DNA of 64,000 nucleotides from Acidovorax sp. (GTDB taxonomy: Bacteria; Pseudomonadota; Gammaproteobacteria; Burkholderiales; Burkholderiaceae_C): assembly GCA_031277855.1 (NCBI GenBank), contig JAITLO010000032.1, positions 124,001 to 188,000 on the forward strand. The letters run 5' to 3'. A program made the position numbers and the translations under genes. Below, piece by piece: positions 8,349-17,212 of the stretch. The notes below the pieces were generated by a model. It made no database searches. It saw nothing but the letters and a program-made list of their open reading frames with translations, and was not told where the DNA came from. Each line of letters begins with the position of its first letter. Position 1 is the stretch's first letter.

Positions 8349-9299
8349 CTATTTTGGCTGGTTGGACTTAGCGCCGCGCCGCCAACCCCAGACGGCGCCC
8401 AGGATGACGGCCATGCCCAGCCATTGCGCAGGCGCGGGCCGGACGCCAAACCATAGCAAGTCCACCAGCAAGGCCATGGCGGGGTAGATGAAAGACAGGC
8501 CCGCAATGGCCTGGGCCGGCAGGCGCTGAAAGGCGGCATACATCAGCGTGTACATACAGGCCGTGTGCACCAGGCCCAGCACCAGCACCGCCGTCCAGGC
8601 CCTGGCGGTGAAGTCGGCCGTGCCACCTTCCAGCCATGCCGGCCCGGCCAGCAGCAATCCACCTACGGCCATTTGCAGCATGGCGATCTGGGCAGCGGGA
8701 ATGCGCTGCAAGCGCTGGGTGAGCAAGGTGGCCACGGCATACAGGCTGGCTGCCAGCAGCGCCAGGACCACACCGGGCCAGGAGGTGGTGGCTGCCAGGC
8801 CACCATCAAAGCCGCTGCTCAGCGCCACGCCCACCAAGGCCAGAACCAACCAGGGCAGGCGACGCAGCGGCAAGGCCTGGCCCTGAAAGAGGGCCACCAG
8901 CACCAGCAGCAAAAACGGCTGAACGTGATAGACCACGGTGGCCACGGCAATGCTGCTGTAGTGGTAGGCGCTGAACAAGGCCAGCCAGTTGCCCACCAGG
9001 GCCGCACCGCCCAGCACAATCCAGCCCCATTCGCGGCGTGTGGGCGCCACCCATTGGCGTGAGCACAGCAGCCAGGCTGCCAGGCCCAAGCCGCCCAACA
9101 GACAACGCAGCCACACCACCAGCAGCACGGGCAGCCCGCTCTCCACCACCAGCAGGCCTATGGTGCCCGACAGCGCCATGGCCAGCACCATGCGCCAGGT
9201 TCCGCCCTGGGGAACAGATGCTGCAGCGGCGATAGGGAGGCTGGATGGGGAATGGTTGGCGCCGGGGTTGGCAGCATCATGGGAATGCAATGTTTTCAT
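8349..9299 (-). CDS. EamA/DMT family transporter (ten-TM exporter type)
   Basis: 316 residues from the ATG at 9299; another ATG at 9317 is also in frame and neither has a clear ribosome site. There are ten predicted hydrophobic helices in two EamA repeats (about 35-160 and 170-305). Typical family segments are VVYHVQPFLLLVLVALF in the first half and AIAGLSFIYPAMALLVDLL in the second. Such inner-membrane permeases mostly export amino acids or metabolites. The substrate is unknown. The gene is divergent from a LysR-type regulator 86 bp away, the usual arrangement for a regulator that controls the exporter. Confidence 0.9.
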   Translation of the reverse strand: MKTLHSHDAANPGANHSPSSLPIAAAASVPQGGTWRMVLAMALSGTIGLLVVESGLPVLLVVWLRCLLGGLGLAAWLLCSRQWVAPTRREWGWIVLGGAALVGNWLALFSAYHYSSIAVATVVYHVQPFLLLVLVALFQGQALPLRRLPWLVLALVGVALSSGFDGGLAATTSWPGVVLALLAASLYAVATLLTQRLQRIPAAQIAMLQMAVGGLLLAGPAWLEGGTADFTARAWTAVLVLGLVHTACMYTLMYAAFQRLPAQAIAGLSFIYPAMALLVDLLWFGVRPAPAQWLGMAVILGAVWGWRRGAKSNQPK

Positions 9300-9385
9300 G
9301 GCACAAGCGTCTCGCATTGCTTGAAAATCATCAATCTGCCAGCATTCAAATTACTATTGCACTCCATTCAACAGTCAACGGATAT

Positions 9386-10342
9386 ATGCGCAACGAATAT
9401 GCCCTGGTGCCCGAGATGCTGGTGTTTGCCACCGTGGTGGAGCTGCGCGGCTTTGCCGCTGCCGCACGCCAGCTGGAGCTGACCACCTCGGCCGTCAGCC
9501 GCAGCGTGGGCCGGCTGGAGGCCCACTGGGGCGCCAGGCTGCTGCACCGCACCACCCGCTCCGTGTCGCTGACCGAATTGGGGGCCGAGGTTTATGCCGG
9601 CTGCGCCCAGATGGCCCAGCTGGCGCGCGAAATCCATGCCACGGCCGGCCACTATGGCGACACCCCGCGCGGCAAGGTGCGGATGACGGCGCCCGAGGTG
9701 TTTGGTGAAATCTGGCTGGCGCCGCAGCTGCCTGCCTTTCGTGCACGCTGGCCGGAGGTGGAGGTAGCCGTGCAGCTGACGGACCGCATGCAGGACCTGA
9801 CCGAAGAAGGGCTGGACCTGGCCATACGCCTGACCATGCCGGCGCAGTTGCCGCCCGGCATGGTGGCCCGCGCCCTGTGCCAGGTGCGCTATATCGCCGT
9901 GGCCTCACCCGCATGGCTGGCACAGTTGGCCGCACCTTTGACGCACCCCGGTGACTTGGCCAACCAGCCCTGCATCACCCTGGGCTATGGAGAATTTCAA
10001 AACCAGCTGCGCTGGGAGCCGCAGGAGGTGGCCGGGCAGCCCATGCCGCAATCCCCACAGGCACAGCAAGCCCCCCAGGATGTGCGCGTGCACGCCCCGC
10101 TGTCCATCACCAACAGCGTCGGCATTCTGGCCCTGGCCCAGCAACACCAGGGCGTGGGCATTGTGGCCGACTTTGCCGCACGCAACGCACTGGCCCAAGG
10201 CCTGCTGGTGCAGCTGTTTCCCGGCTGGCAACTGGCCGGCGCCTATGCCCCGCGCACGGCCTATGCGCTTTACCCGCCCACACGCCATTTACCGCTCAAG
10301 GTCAGGGCACTCATAGACCACCTGACAGGTTCACAAATCTGA
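9386..10342 (+). CDS. LysR-type regulator divergent from the EamA exporter
   Basis: 318 residues from the ATG at 9386 (MRNEYALVPEML). The winged helix-turn-helix occupies residues 1-65 with FAAAARQLELTTSAVSRSVGRLE, then LLHRTTRSVSLTE. A substrate-binding domain follows from about 90 to 305. The frame is open upstream of 9386, but the HTH start fixes the N-terminus. The most likely target is the adjacent EamA gene, read from the same 86-bp promoter region. Effector unknown. Confidence 0.93.
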   Translation: MRNEYALVPEMLVFATVVELRGFAAAARQLELTTSAVSRSVGRLEAHWGARLLHRTTRSVSLTELGAEVYAGCAQMAQLAREIHATAGHYGDTPRGKVRMTAPEVFGEIWLAPQLPAFRARWPEVEVAVQLTDRMQDLTEEGLDLAIRLTMPAQLPPGMVARALCQVRYIAVASPAWLAQLAAPLTHPGDLANQPCITLGYGEFQNQLRWEPQEVAGQPMPQSPQAQQAPQDVRVHAPLSITNSVGILALAQQHQGVGIVADFAARNALAQGLLVQLFPGWQLAGAYAPRTAYALYPPTRHLPLKVRALIDHLTGSQI

Positions 10343-10398
10343 GCACCCATGCCGCATCTCGATCGCCCAACGCCGTAGTTCTCCCCAATTCACCGCCA

Positions 10399-10455
10399 CA
10401 AGCTTGTGGACAAGCGCAGACAGGCTCAGGGATAAGTAACTTAAGCCTTTGTCAG
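10399..10455 (+). repeat. 57-nt direct repeat, copy 1 (DnaA-box-like palindrome)
   Basis: It begins CAAGCTTGTGGA and ends TTGTCAG, with GGGATAA and CTTAAG inside. It aligns without gaps to 10625-10681 at 43 of 57 positions by my count. The start forms the palindrome CCACAAGCTTGTGG (10397-10410, perfect). Confidence 0.8.
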
Positions 10456-10624
10456 GGCACAGCTTTCTCTTGACTGATTATTTTTTAAGCAAACCCAAGC
10501 CAAACGTCTCGTTTAGGGCAATTCATGCTCCCTGAGTGTCCCATTTCTGGCTTGAAAACAGAGTTTTCCCACATCCATGGGACAACTGTCTTGGTTTTCC
10601 CCAGTTACCCCCATTCCTCGGAGA

Positions 10625-10681
10625 CAAGCTTGTGGATAATCACAAATAGCCACCGGGATAACTGGCTTAAGTGATTGTCAG
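10625..10681 (+). repeat. 57-nt direct repeat, copy 2
   Basis: Same length and order of blocks as the copy 226 bp upstream: CAAGCTTGTGGATAA, GGGATAA, GGCTTAAG, TTGTCAG. It contains the perfect DnaA box complement TGTGGATAA at 10631-10639. Confidence 0.8.
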
Positions 10682-10710
10682 CATTCATTAAAACATGATG
10701 CGCTCAATTT

Positions 10711-11679
10711 TTAGGCACTCTCGCCTGCATGGCCCGGCTTACGCCCGGTTTCGGCCCGCTTCAGCAGCCACTGGCTAAACACGCGCAGCGCCGCTGCAGG
10801 CTGGGCGCCTTCGGCCAAGGCGGGCGTGACCAGGTAATAGGCCCGGTTGCCGCGCAGCGGGCGGTCGCAGGCGATGACCAAGTCGCCCCGCGCCAGCTCC
10901 TGCTCAATCAGCATGGGCGGCATCAGCGCCACACCCAGGCCCTGGCTGGCGGCCACGGCCAGCATGGAAAACAGCTCCAGCCGCGTGCCATCCAGGGCGC
11001 GTGGTGCGGAGACCTCCATGGCATCAAACCACTGCTGCCAGCCATAGGGCCGCGTGCTTTGCTGCAACAGCGGCATGCCGGCAATCACGGCCGGACTCAC
11101 GGGCTGCCAGGCCCGGCCCGGGCCGCGCTCCTGGGCCGTAGCCAGCAGTTGGGGGCTGCACACGGGCAGGGTTTCCTCATCCATCAACCACTGGGCCTGC
11201 ACGCCGGGCCAGTGCGCCACCTGCTCGGGCGTGCCGGCGTACAACGCGGCGTCAAAGCCTGTATCGGCAAACAAAAATGGCCGGGTCTGCACATCAATGT
11301 GCACGCGGATATCAGGGTGGGCTTGCAGCAGCTTGGGCAGGCGCGGCAATAGCCAGCGTGTGGCAAACGTGGGCACGGCCGCCAGGTTGATGGTGCCGCC
11401 CTCGCCCTGGTGGGCCATCAAATCCAGGGTGTCGCGCTCCAGGCCCTGCAGCCAGCGTGCCACCTGCAGGGCGTACTGGCGACCAGCCTCGGTCAACAGC
11501 ACACCATGGCGGGTGCGCTTGAACAGCGGCAGGCCCACAAAGTCTTCCAGCGCAATGATCTGGCGCGAGACGGCGCTTTGCGTCAGCGCCAGCTCTTGTG
11601 CGGCCTTGGTATAGCTCTCATGGCGAGCAGCGGATTCAAAACAGGCCAGAGCCTGGGTGGAGGGAATGGCACGACGCAT
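10711..11679 (-). CDS. LysR-type regulator of the glutaryl-CoA dehydrogenase operon (GcvA-like)
   Basis: 322 residues. The N-terminal HTH (SYTKAAQELALTQSAVSRQI, then LEDFVGLPLFKRTRHG) resembles the GcvA subgroup of LysR regulators. The ligand domain covers about 90-300. The gene is divergent from gcdH with 222 bp between, matching the GcdR arrangement in which a LysR protein activates gcdH in response to glutarate-pathway intermediates. That link is inference from position and subgroup. The C-terminal tail (KRAETGRKPGHAGESA) is short and basic. It would autoregulate from the same promoter region. Confidence 0.9.
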   Translation of the reverse strand: MRRAIPSTQALACFESAARHESYTKAAQELALTQSAVSRQIIALEDFVGLPLFKRTRHGVLLTEAGRQYALQVARWLQGLERDTLDLMAHQGEGGTINLAAVPTFATRWLLPRLPKLLQAHPDIRVHIDVQTRPFLFADTGFDAALYAGTPEQVAHWPGVQAQWLMDEETLPVCSPQLLATAQERGPGRAWQPVSPAVIAGMPLLQQSTRPYGWQQWFDAMEVSAPRALDGTRLELFSMLAVAASQGLGVALMPPMLIEQELARGDLVIACDRPLRGNRAYYLVTPALAEGAQPAAALRVFSQWLLKRAETGRKPGHAGESA

Positions 11680-11743
11680 GCAAAACCTTCATGCAACAAA
11701 GCAGATGACGCCGTGTATTAGGCCATATCTTGCGTACTTTCCA

Positions 11744-11776
11744 CATCCATAAATGCGTTTTACTCATACATGGATG
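11744..11776. promoter_or_regulatory. Candidate LysR operator upstream of gcdH
   Basis: Perfect 7-bp arms CATCCAT (11744-11750) and ATGGATG (11770-11776) are separated by 19 nt. They lie in the 222-bp space between the divergent regulator and gcdH. Spacing is longer than the usual T-N11-A core, so the exact binding site is uncertain. Confidence 0.45.
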
Positions 11777-11901
11777 CAATCAAATCGTTTGCCGCCATGG
11801 TGTGTGCACCCTACTATCCGTTTCCATCAGCTGTCATCGGCAATGGCTGCCGGCGACAACTACCGCTTCCCCCCACCTTCACGGACTCAAGGAGATAGAA
11901 C

Positions 11902-13092
<1,191 letters not shown>

Positions 13093-13099
13093 GGTCGCG

Positions 13100-13179
13100 G
13101 CGCATACAAGCCCTGATACGTCGTTGTGGAGCCTGGTCGTAGCGCTGCTACTGCCTGCGGCTCCACGCCTCGTCTCAGA
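13100..13179 (-). repeat. Dispersed intergenic element, copy 1 (pairs with 21131-21209)
   Basis: Read on the reverse strand it gives GAGACGAGGCGTG, AGGCAGTA, TACGAC, AGGCT, CAACGACGTATC and GCTTGT in the same order as 21131-21209 on the forward strand. I count about 59 of 79 identical positions. It starts 8 nt after the gcdH stop codon. Confidence 0.75.
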
Positions 13180-13248
13180 ACTTGTCTGCTCCGCTGAAGC
13201 AGCGGTCTTGTTGCCCCAGCGAAAGGGGTACTGCCAAACGGCCGCTGT

Positions 13249-13345
13249 TTTTGATAGCTGTCTCTGCACTATTTGCTTGGGTTTTGGGTACTTTTCTATT
13301 TAGAACCCAAGCACATAGCGCACAAGCCGCTTCTATTTTTTGAGC
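13249..13345. repeat. Long imperfect palindrome with ATAGCTG signature
   Basis: A left arm (TTGATAGCTGTCTCTGCACT, then ATTTGCTTGGGTT) and a right arm (AACCCAAGCACATAGCGCAC, then AAGCCGCTTCTATTTTT) can fold on each other around about 20 nt. The innermost AACCCAAGC/GCTTGGGTT stem is perfect. Similar ATAGCTG pieces occur at 25758, 40528 and 48544, which suggests a Comamonadaceae dispersed repeat. It separates gcdH from the CoA-transferase gene. Confidence 0.65.
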
Positions 13346-13381
13346 GCTCTGGCGCTGCTTTCTCTTTCGGATGGATTGGAT

Positions 13382-14674
13382 ATGAACGCCTCCGTAGCAA
13401 CTCCCCAAGGCGCGCTGGCTGGCATCAAGGTGCTGGACCTGTCCCGCGTGCTGGCCGGGCCCTGGGCCACGCAGATGCTGGCCGATCTGGGCGCCGATGT
13501 GATCAAGGTCGAACGCCCGGTGGCGGGCGACGATACGCGCCATTGGGGCCCTCCGTTTTTGAAGGATGCAGCCGGCAACGACACGCGCGAGGCCAGCTAT
13601 TTCACGGCCTGCAACCGCAACAAGCGCAGCATCACCGTGGACATGGCCCACCCCGAGGGCCAGGCCCTGCTGCGCCGCATGGCAGCCGAGGCCGATGTGG
13701 TGGTGGAGAACTTCAAGGTCGGGGGTCTGGCGCAATACGGCCTGGACTACGACAGCCTCAAGGCCTTGAACCCCAGGCTGATCTACTGCTCCATCACCGG
13801 CTTTGGCCAGGACGGCCCCTATGCCGAGCGCGCAGGCTACGACCTGATGGTGCAAGCCATGTGCGGGCTGATGAGCATCACCGGCCATGCCGATGGCGAA
13901 CCCGGCGGCGGCCCCTTGAAGGTGGGCGTGGCCGTGATCGATGTGTTCACCGGCCTGTATGCCAGCAACGCAATCCTTGCCGCACTCAATGCCCGCGACA
14001 ACGCGCGCTGCGGCACGGGCCAGGGCCAGTACATCGACATGGCGCTGCTGGATGTGGGCATGGCCGTGCTGGCCAACCAGGCCGCAGGCTATCTGGCCAC
14101 CGACAAGGCCCCGGGCCGGGCTGGCAACATCCACCCCAGTCTGGCGCCCTACCAGGACTTCAAGACCAGCGATGGCAATGTGCTGCTGGCCATTGGCAAC
14201 GACGGCCAGTTCGCCCGCTTTTGCGCCGCTGTGGGCCAGCCTGCCTGGGCGCAAGATGCGCGCTTTGCCACCAACACCGCACGCGTGCAAAACCGCAGCG
14301 CGCTGCTGGCGCTGATGGTGCCACTGATGCAAACCCGCGGCACCCAGGACTGGATTGCGCTGTTCGAAGACAAGGCCGTGCCCTGCGGCCCCATCAACAC
14401 CGTGGCCCAGGCCTTTGACGACCCCCAGGTCCGGGCCCGTGGCATTCGCATGGAGCTCGCCTGCGACAGCGCACAGACCAACGCCGAAACAGGCAGCAAG
14501 CAGGCCACAGTCGCCAAGATAGCCACCGTGGCCAACCCCATGCGCCTGTCTGCCACCCCCGTGAGCTACCGCCACGCCCCACCCACCCTGGGCCAGCACA
14601 CCGATGCGGTGCTGGCCGAATTAGGGCTGGACCAGGCGCAGATCGCCGCACTCAGGGCCCAAAACGCCATCTAA
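13382..14674 (+). CDS. CaiB/BaiF (class III) CoA-transferase, probable succinyl-CoA:glutarate CoA-transferase
   Basis: 430 residues from the ATG at 13382; a frame extension to 13340 is open but lies in the repeat. Class III features are VLDLSRVLAGPWATQMLADL at 17-36, VVVENFKVG at 106-114, and the catalytic aspartate D154 in ERAGYDLMVQAM. The enzyme forms interlocked dimers and moves CoA through a glutamyl/aspartyl-CoA thioester. Next to gcdH the expected reaction is succinyl-CoA plus glutarate to glutaryl-CoA plus succinate, as for the human SUGCT family. The substrate is inferred from context. The gene is 289 bp downstream of gcdH on the same strand, with repeats between. Confidence 0.9.
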   Translation: MNASVATPQGALAGIKVLDLSRVLAGPWATQMLADLGADVIKVERPVAGDDTRHWGPPFLKDAAGNDTREASYFTACNRNKRSITVDMAHPEGQALLRRMAAEADVVVENFKVGGLAQYGLDYDSLKALNPRLIYCSITGFGQDGPYAERAGYDLMVQAMCGLMSITGHADGEPGGGPLKVGVAVIDVFTGLYASNAILAALNARDNARCGTGQGQYIDMALLDVGMAVLANQAAGYLATDKAPGRAGNIHPSLAPYQDFKTSDGNVLLAIGNDGQFARFCAAVGQPAWAQDARFATNTARVQNRSALLALMVPLMQTRGTQDWIALFEDKAVPCGPINTVAQAFDDPQVRARGIRMELACDSAQTNAETGSKQATVAKIATVANPMRLSATPVSYRHAPPTLGQHTDAVLAELGLDQAQIAALRAQNAI

Positions 14675-14916
14675 GCGGACTGATCCTGGCCCATGTCGCG
14701 GTGAATGCCATTCACCACAGCGGCATGAAAACCTGATTTCAAAGACCTTCGCAGCATATTCATGCGCGAGGGTTTTACGCATTATCAAGATAATCAAAAA
14801 TTCACATGTAACAAGGGAAAACACCGAATAAAAAACGATTTTCCAGGCTGGCGAATATAAAGCGCTGCACCTAATATCCGTGGCGTTTGATCAAAACACA
14901 AAATGGAGATGACAAC

Positions 14917-15882
14917 ATGATTCGTCGCAGCCTGCTCGCACTGGGCATCCTCGCCGCCTTCGGCACCGCAGCACAAGCCCAAAACTACCCCACCAAGCCC
15001 ATCAAGCTCCTGGTGCCCTTTGCCGCCGGCGGCACCACCGACCTGGTGGCCCGCGTGATTGCCGACCCCCTGGGCCGTGAACTGGGCCAGCCCGTGATCG
15101 TGGAAAACCGGGGCGGTGGCGGTGGCGCCATTGGCGCAGCCGAAACCGCTCGCGCACCGGCCGATGGCTACAACCTGGGCATTGCCACCGTGTCCACCAC
15201 GGCCACCAACCCGGCCATCAACCCCAAGATCCCTTACAACGTGTTCACCGATTTCACGCCCATCGTGAACATCGCCGCCACGCCCAATGTGATTGCCGCC
15301 AACCCCAAGTTTGTCGGCAAGGACTACAAGGCCTTCCTGGAAGAGGTCAAAAAGAACCCCAACAAGTACTCCTACGGCACGCCCGGCACCGGCTCCATCG
15401 GCCACCTGATGATGGAAATGTTCATGCTGGACACCGGCACCCAGATGCTGCACGTGCCCTACCGCGGCTCGGGCCCGGCCATCAACGACGCCGTGGCCGG
15501 CCAGATCCCGCTGCTGTTCGACAACTTCCCCTCCACATTGCCCTTTGTGAAGGACAAGCGCCTGGTGGCCCTGGTGGTGGCAGCACCCCAGCGCCTGGCT
15601 GTGCTGCCCGATGTGCCCACACTGGCCGAAGTCGGCCTGCCCGGTGTGAACCGCATGGCTTACTACGGCGTGGTCGGCCCCAAGAACATGCCCAAGGAAA
15701 TCGTCACCAAGATCAACACCGCCGTGCACAAGGTGCTGCAGGACCCAGCCGTGCGCAAGCGCATCGAAGATACCGGCTCGCTGATCGTAGCCGGCACGCC
15801 CGAGAAGTTTGCCGCTGAAATCAAGGCCGAATACACGGCGTACAAGACCGTGGTCGACAAGCAAAAGCTGACCATGGAATAA
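14917..15882 (+). CDS. Bug/TctC family tripartite tricarboxylate transporter substrate-binding protein
   Basis: 321 residues from the ATG at 14917, which follows GGAGATGA. The signal peptide runs to about AQA|QN at residue 21. Typical Bug features are YPTKPIKLLVPFAAGGTTDL, VENRGGGGGAIGA, VPYRGSGPAINDAVAGQIPL and LPDVPTLAEVG. The mature protein would bind a carboxylate in the periplasm. No TctA/TctB membrane genes are adjacent, which is common for the expanded Bug set in Burkholderiales. Its place downstream of the glutarate genes suggests glutarate or a related dicarboxylate as ligand, an inference. A terminator follows. Confidence 0.93.
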   Translation: MIRRSLLALGILAAFGTAAQAQNYPTKPIKLLVPFAAGGTTDLVARVIADPLGRELGQPVIVENRGGGGGAIGAAETARAPADGYNLGIATVSTTATNPAINPKIPYNVFTDFTPIVNIAATPNVIAANPKFVGKDYKAFLEEVKKNPNKYSYGTPGTGSIGHLMMEMFMLDTGTQMLHVPYRGSGPAINDAVAGQIPLLFDNFPSTLPFVKDKRLVALVVAAPQRLAVLPDVPTLAEVGLPGVNRMAYYGVVGPKNMPKEIVTKINTAVHKVLQDPAVRKRIEDTGSLIVAGTPEKFAAEIKAEYTAYKTVVDKQKLTME

Positions 15883-15918
15883 ATACATTCCATTCAGCGG
15901 TCTTATTCGCCCATATCT

Positions 15919-15944
15919 AACCCCGCCTTGCGGGGTTTTTTTAT
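15919..15944 (+). terminator. Rho-independent terminator after the Bug gene
   Basis: Stem CCCCGC-CTT-GCGGGG followed by a run of seven T, 37 nt after the stop codon. Confidence 0.92.
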
Positions 15945-16035
15945 TTTCAAAACCATATAAATAATATCTCACACACCTGCACTGCAATATCAGCTAGGCA
16001 AGGTATTTCATTCCCCGGTTAATCCAAGCACCGCT

Positions 16036-17133
16036 TTATGCCACACGGGGTTTGACGGCCGAAGGCTGGAGCCCGAAACACTGGCGAAACGCCGCCGAGA
16101 AATGCGTGCTGCTGCGAAAGCCGGCCAGTTGCGCGGCCTGGGCCACCGACATTCGCCCCTGCTCCAGCGCCGTGCGCGCCCGCTGCAAGCGCTGCAGGCG
16201 CACAAAGCGCCCCAGGCTCTGGCCGTCGGCCACGGCCGGGAAATGCCGCTGCAAATGGGCCAGGCTCATGCCGGCATGCAGGGCAATGGCGGGCAGGTCC
16301 ATACCATCTGCAGCCGGCGTGGCCAGCCAGTCGCGCAGCGCGGCCAGGCGCAGCTGCAGCCGGGGCGCCGTGGCCCTTGGTGTGGCCCTTGGTGTGGCCG
16401 TTGTAGGCTTTATGGGCGGTGGGCACGCGGCCCTTTGGTGCTCCGGGGCCAAACCGGCCATGGCGGCCGCCGCGCTGCCGCCCGGCAAGCACCCCAAGGC
16501 CTCCAGCGCCAGCGCCAGGCAGCGGCCTTGGTACCAAAGAGGCTGAAGGTGGGCCGGCAGTGCGCAGCCCCGGTGCAACTGGTCTGCCAGGGCCAGGGCA
16601 TGCGCCGAAGGTTGCCAGGGCGCCTGGGCCAAATGCCGGGCCATAAAGTCGCCCACCGGGCCCTGGAGCACACCAGCCTGCTCCAGCCACTGCGGGGTCA
16701 GGGTCAGCACCAGCTTGCGCTCGCGCCGCCCTTCGCGCCACTGGCGCATAAAACGATCGGTATGGGCCAAGGCCACCACGGCCCCGCACTGCGCAGGCGC
16801 ACCGGCGCGCAGGTGCAGGCGCAAGTCGCCGTAGAACAGCTCGGTGTCTCCCTCCAGCGCCAACACAATCTTGATGCCCGGGTACAGCAGATTCGAGGTG
16901 CGCATGGTGCACAAGTCCTGCACCGTGGTGCGGTAGAGCACCATGCCCGGCTGCACCGTCATCACCTCCATCTGCCCCAGCAGCACATCGGTGGCGCTGC
17001 CCACCCCCAGATCGCCCACGATGTACTCCTCCCCCATGGGGTGGAGTGAGCGCTCTATATCCAGCACCTGCAGCCTGTGGCGCTGCCCTGCGCCAAAACC
17101 AGCGTTTCTGGAGCGAAATTCAGAGATGGCCAT
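16036..17133 (-). CDS. AraC-family regulator, PchR-like, of the siderophore receptor module
   Basis: 365 residues. The C-terminal 95 residues form two helix-turn-helix motifs (IALHAGMSLAHLQRHFPAV and AAQLAGFRSSTHFSAAFRQ), the AraC DNA-binding domain. The N-terminal 220 residues resemble the sensing part of PchR/YbtA-type regulators that respond to siderophores. Between the domains, around 245-258, there is a Pro/Thr/Arg linker with repeated ATPR units encoded by a short tandem DNA repeat near 16370-16400. It is divergent from a TonB receptor with a Fur-like site between, so it most likely activates receptor and esterase genes when iron is low and siderophore is present. Confidence 0.88.
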   Translation of the reverse strand: MAISEFRSRNAGFGAGQRHRLQVLDIERSLHPMGEEYIVGDLGVGSATDVLLGQMEVMTVQPGMVLYRTTVQDLCTMRTSNLLYPGIKIVLALEGDTELFYGDLRLHLRAGAPAQCGAVVALAHTDRFMRQWREGRRERKLVLTLTPQWLEQAGVLQGPVGDFMARHLAQAPWQPSAHALALADQLHRGCALPAHLQPLWYQGRCLALALEALGCLPGGSAAAAMAGLAPEHQRAACPPPIKPTTATPRATPRATAPRLQLRLAALRDWLATPAADGMDLPAIALHAGMSLAHLQRHFPAVADGQSLGRFVRLQRLQRARTALEQGRMSVAQAAQLAGFRSSTHFSAAFRQCFGLQPSAVKPRVA

Positions 17134-17167
17134 GGTTTTGCGAGCGAGAAAAAAACACCGTCTAAAT

Positions 17168-17188
17168 AAAATTAATTCTCATTTAAAC
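17168..17188. promoter_or_regulatory. Candidate Fur box between AraC regulator and siderophore receptor
   Basis: On the reverse strand the sequence reads AAATGAGAATTAATTTTATT, with the TGAGAAT half close to the Fur half-site TGATAAT and an A/T-rich second half. It is 25-45 nt upstream of the receptor start in an otherwise short, A/T-rich promoter region. The second half-site match is weaker. Confidence 0.6.
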
Positions 17189-17212
17189 ACATAGCAGCGG
17201 AGTTGTTCTCTC

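Larger units (their letters stand above)
10343..10710. other. Gene-free, AT-rich stretch with DnaA-box-like palindromes
   Basis: 368 bp between two gene ends (LysR on + and LysR on -), so no promoter is needed here. It is clearly richer in A/T than its surroundings and holds two long direct repeats described separately. TGTGGATAA at 10631-10639 is the exact complement of the DnaA box TTATCCACA, and TGTGGACAA at 10405-10413 is a one-base variant. GTTTTCCCCAGTTA and GTTCTCCCCAATTC blocks also occur upstream of each palindrome. No open frame looks real. Confidence 0.6.
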
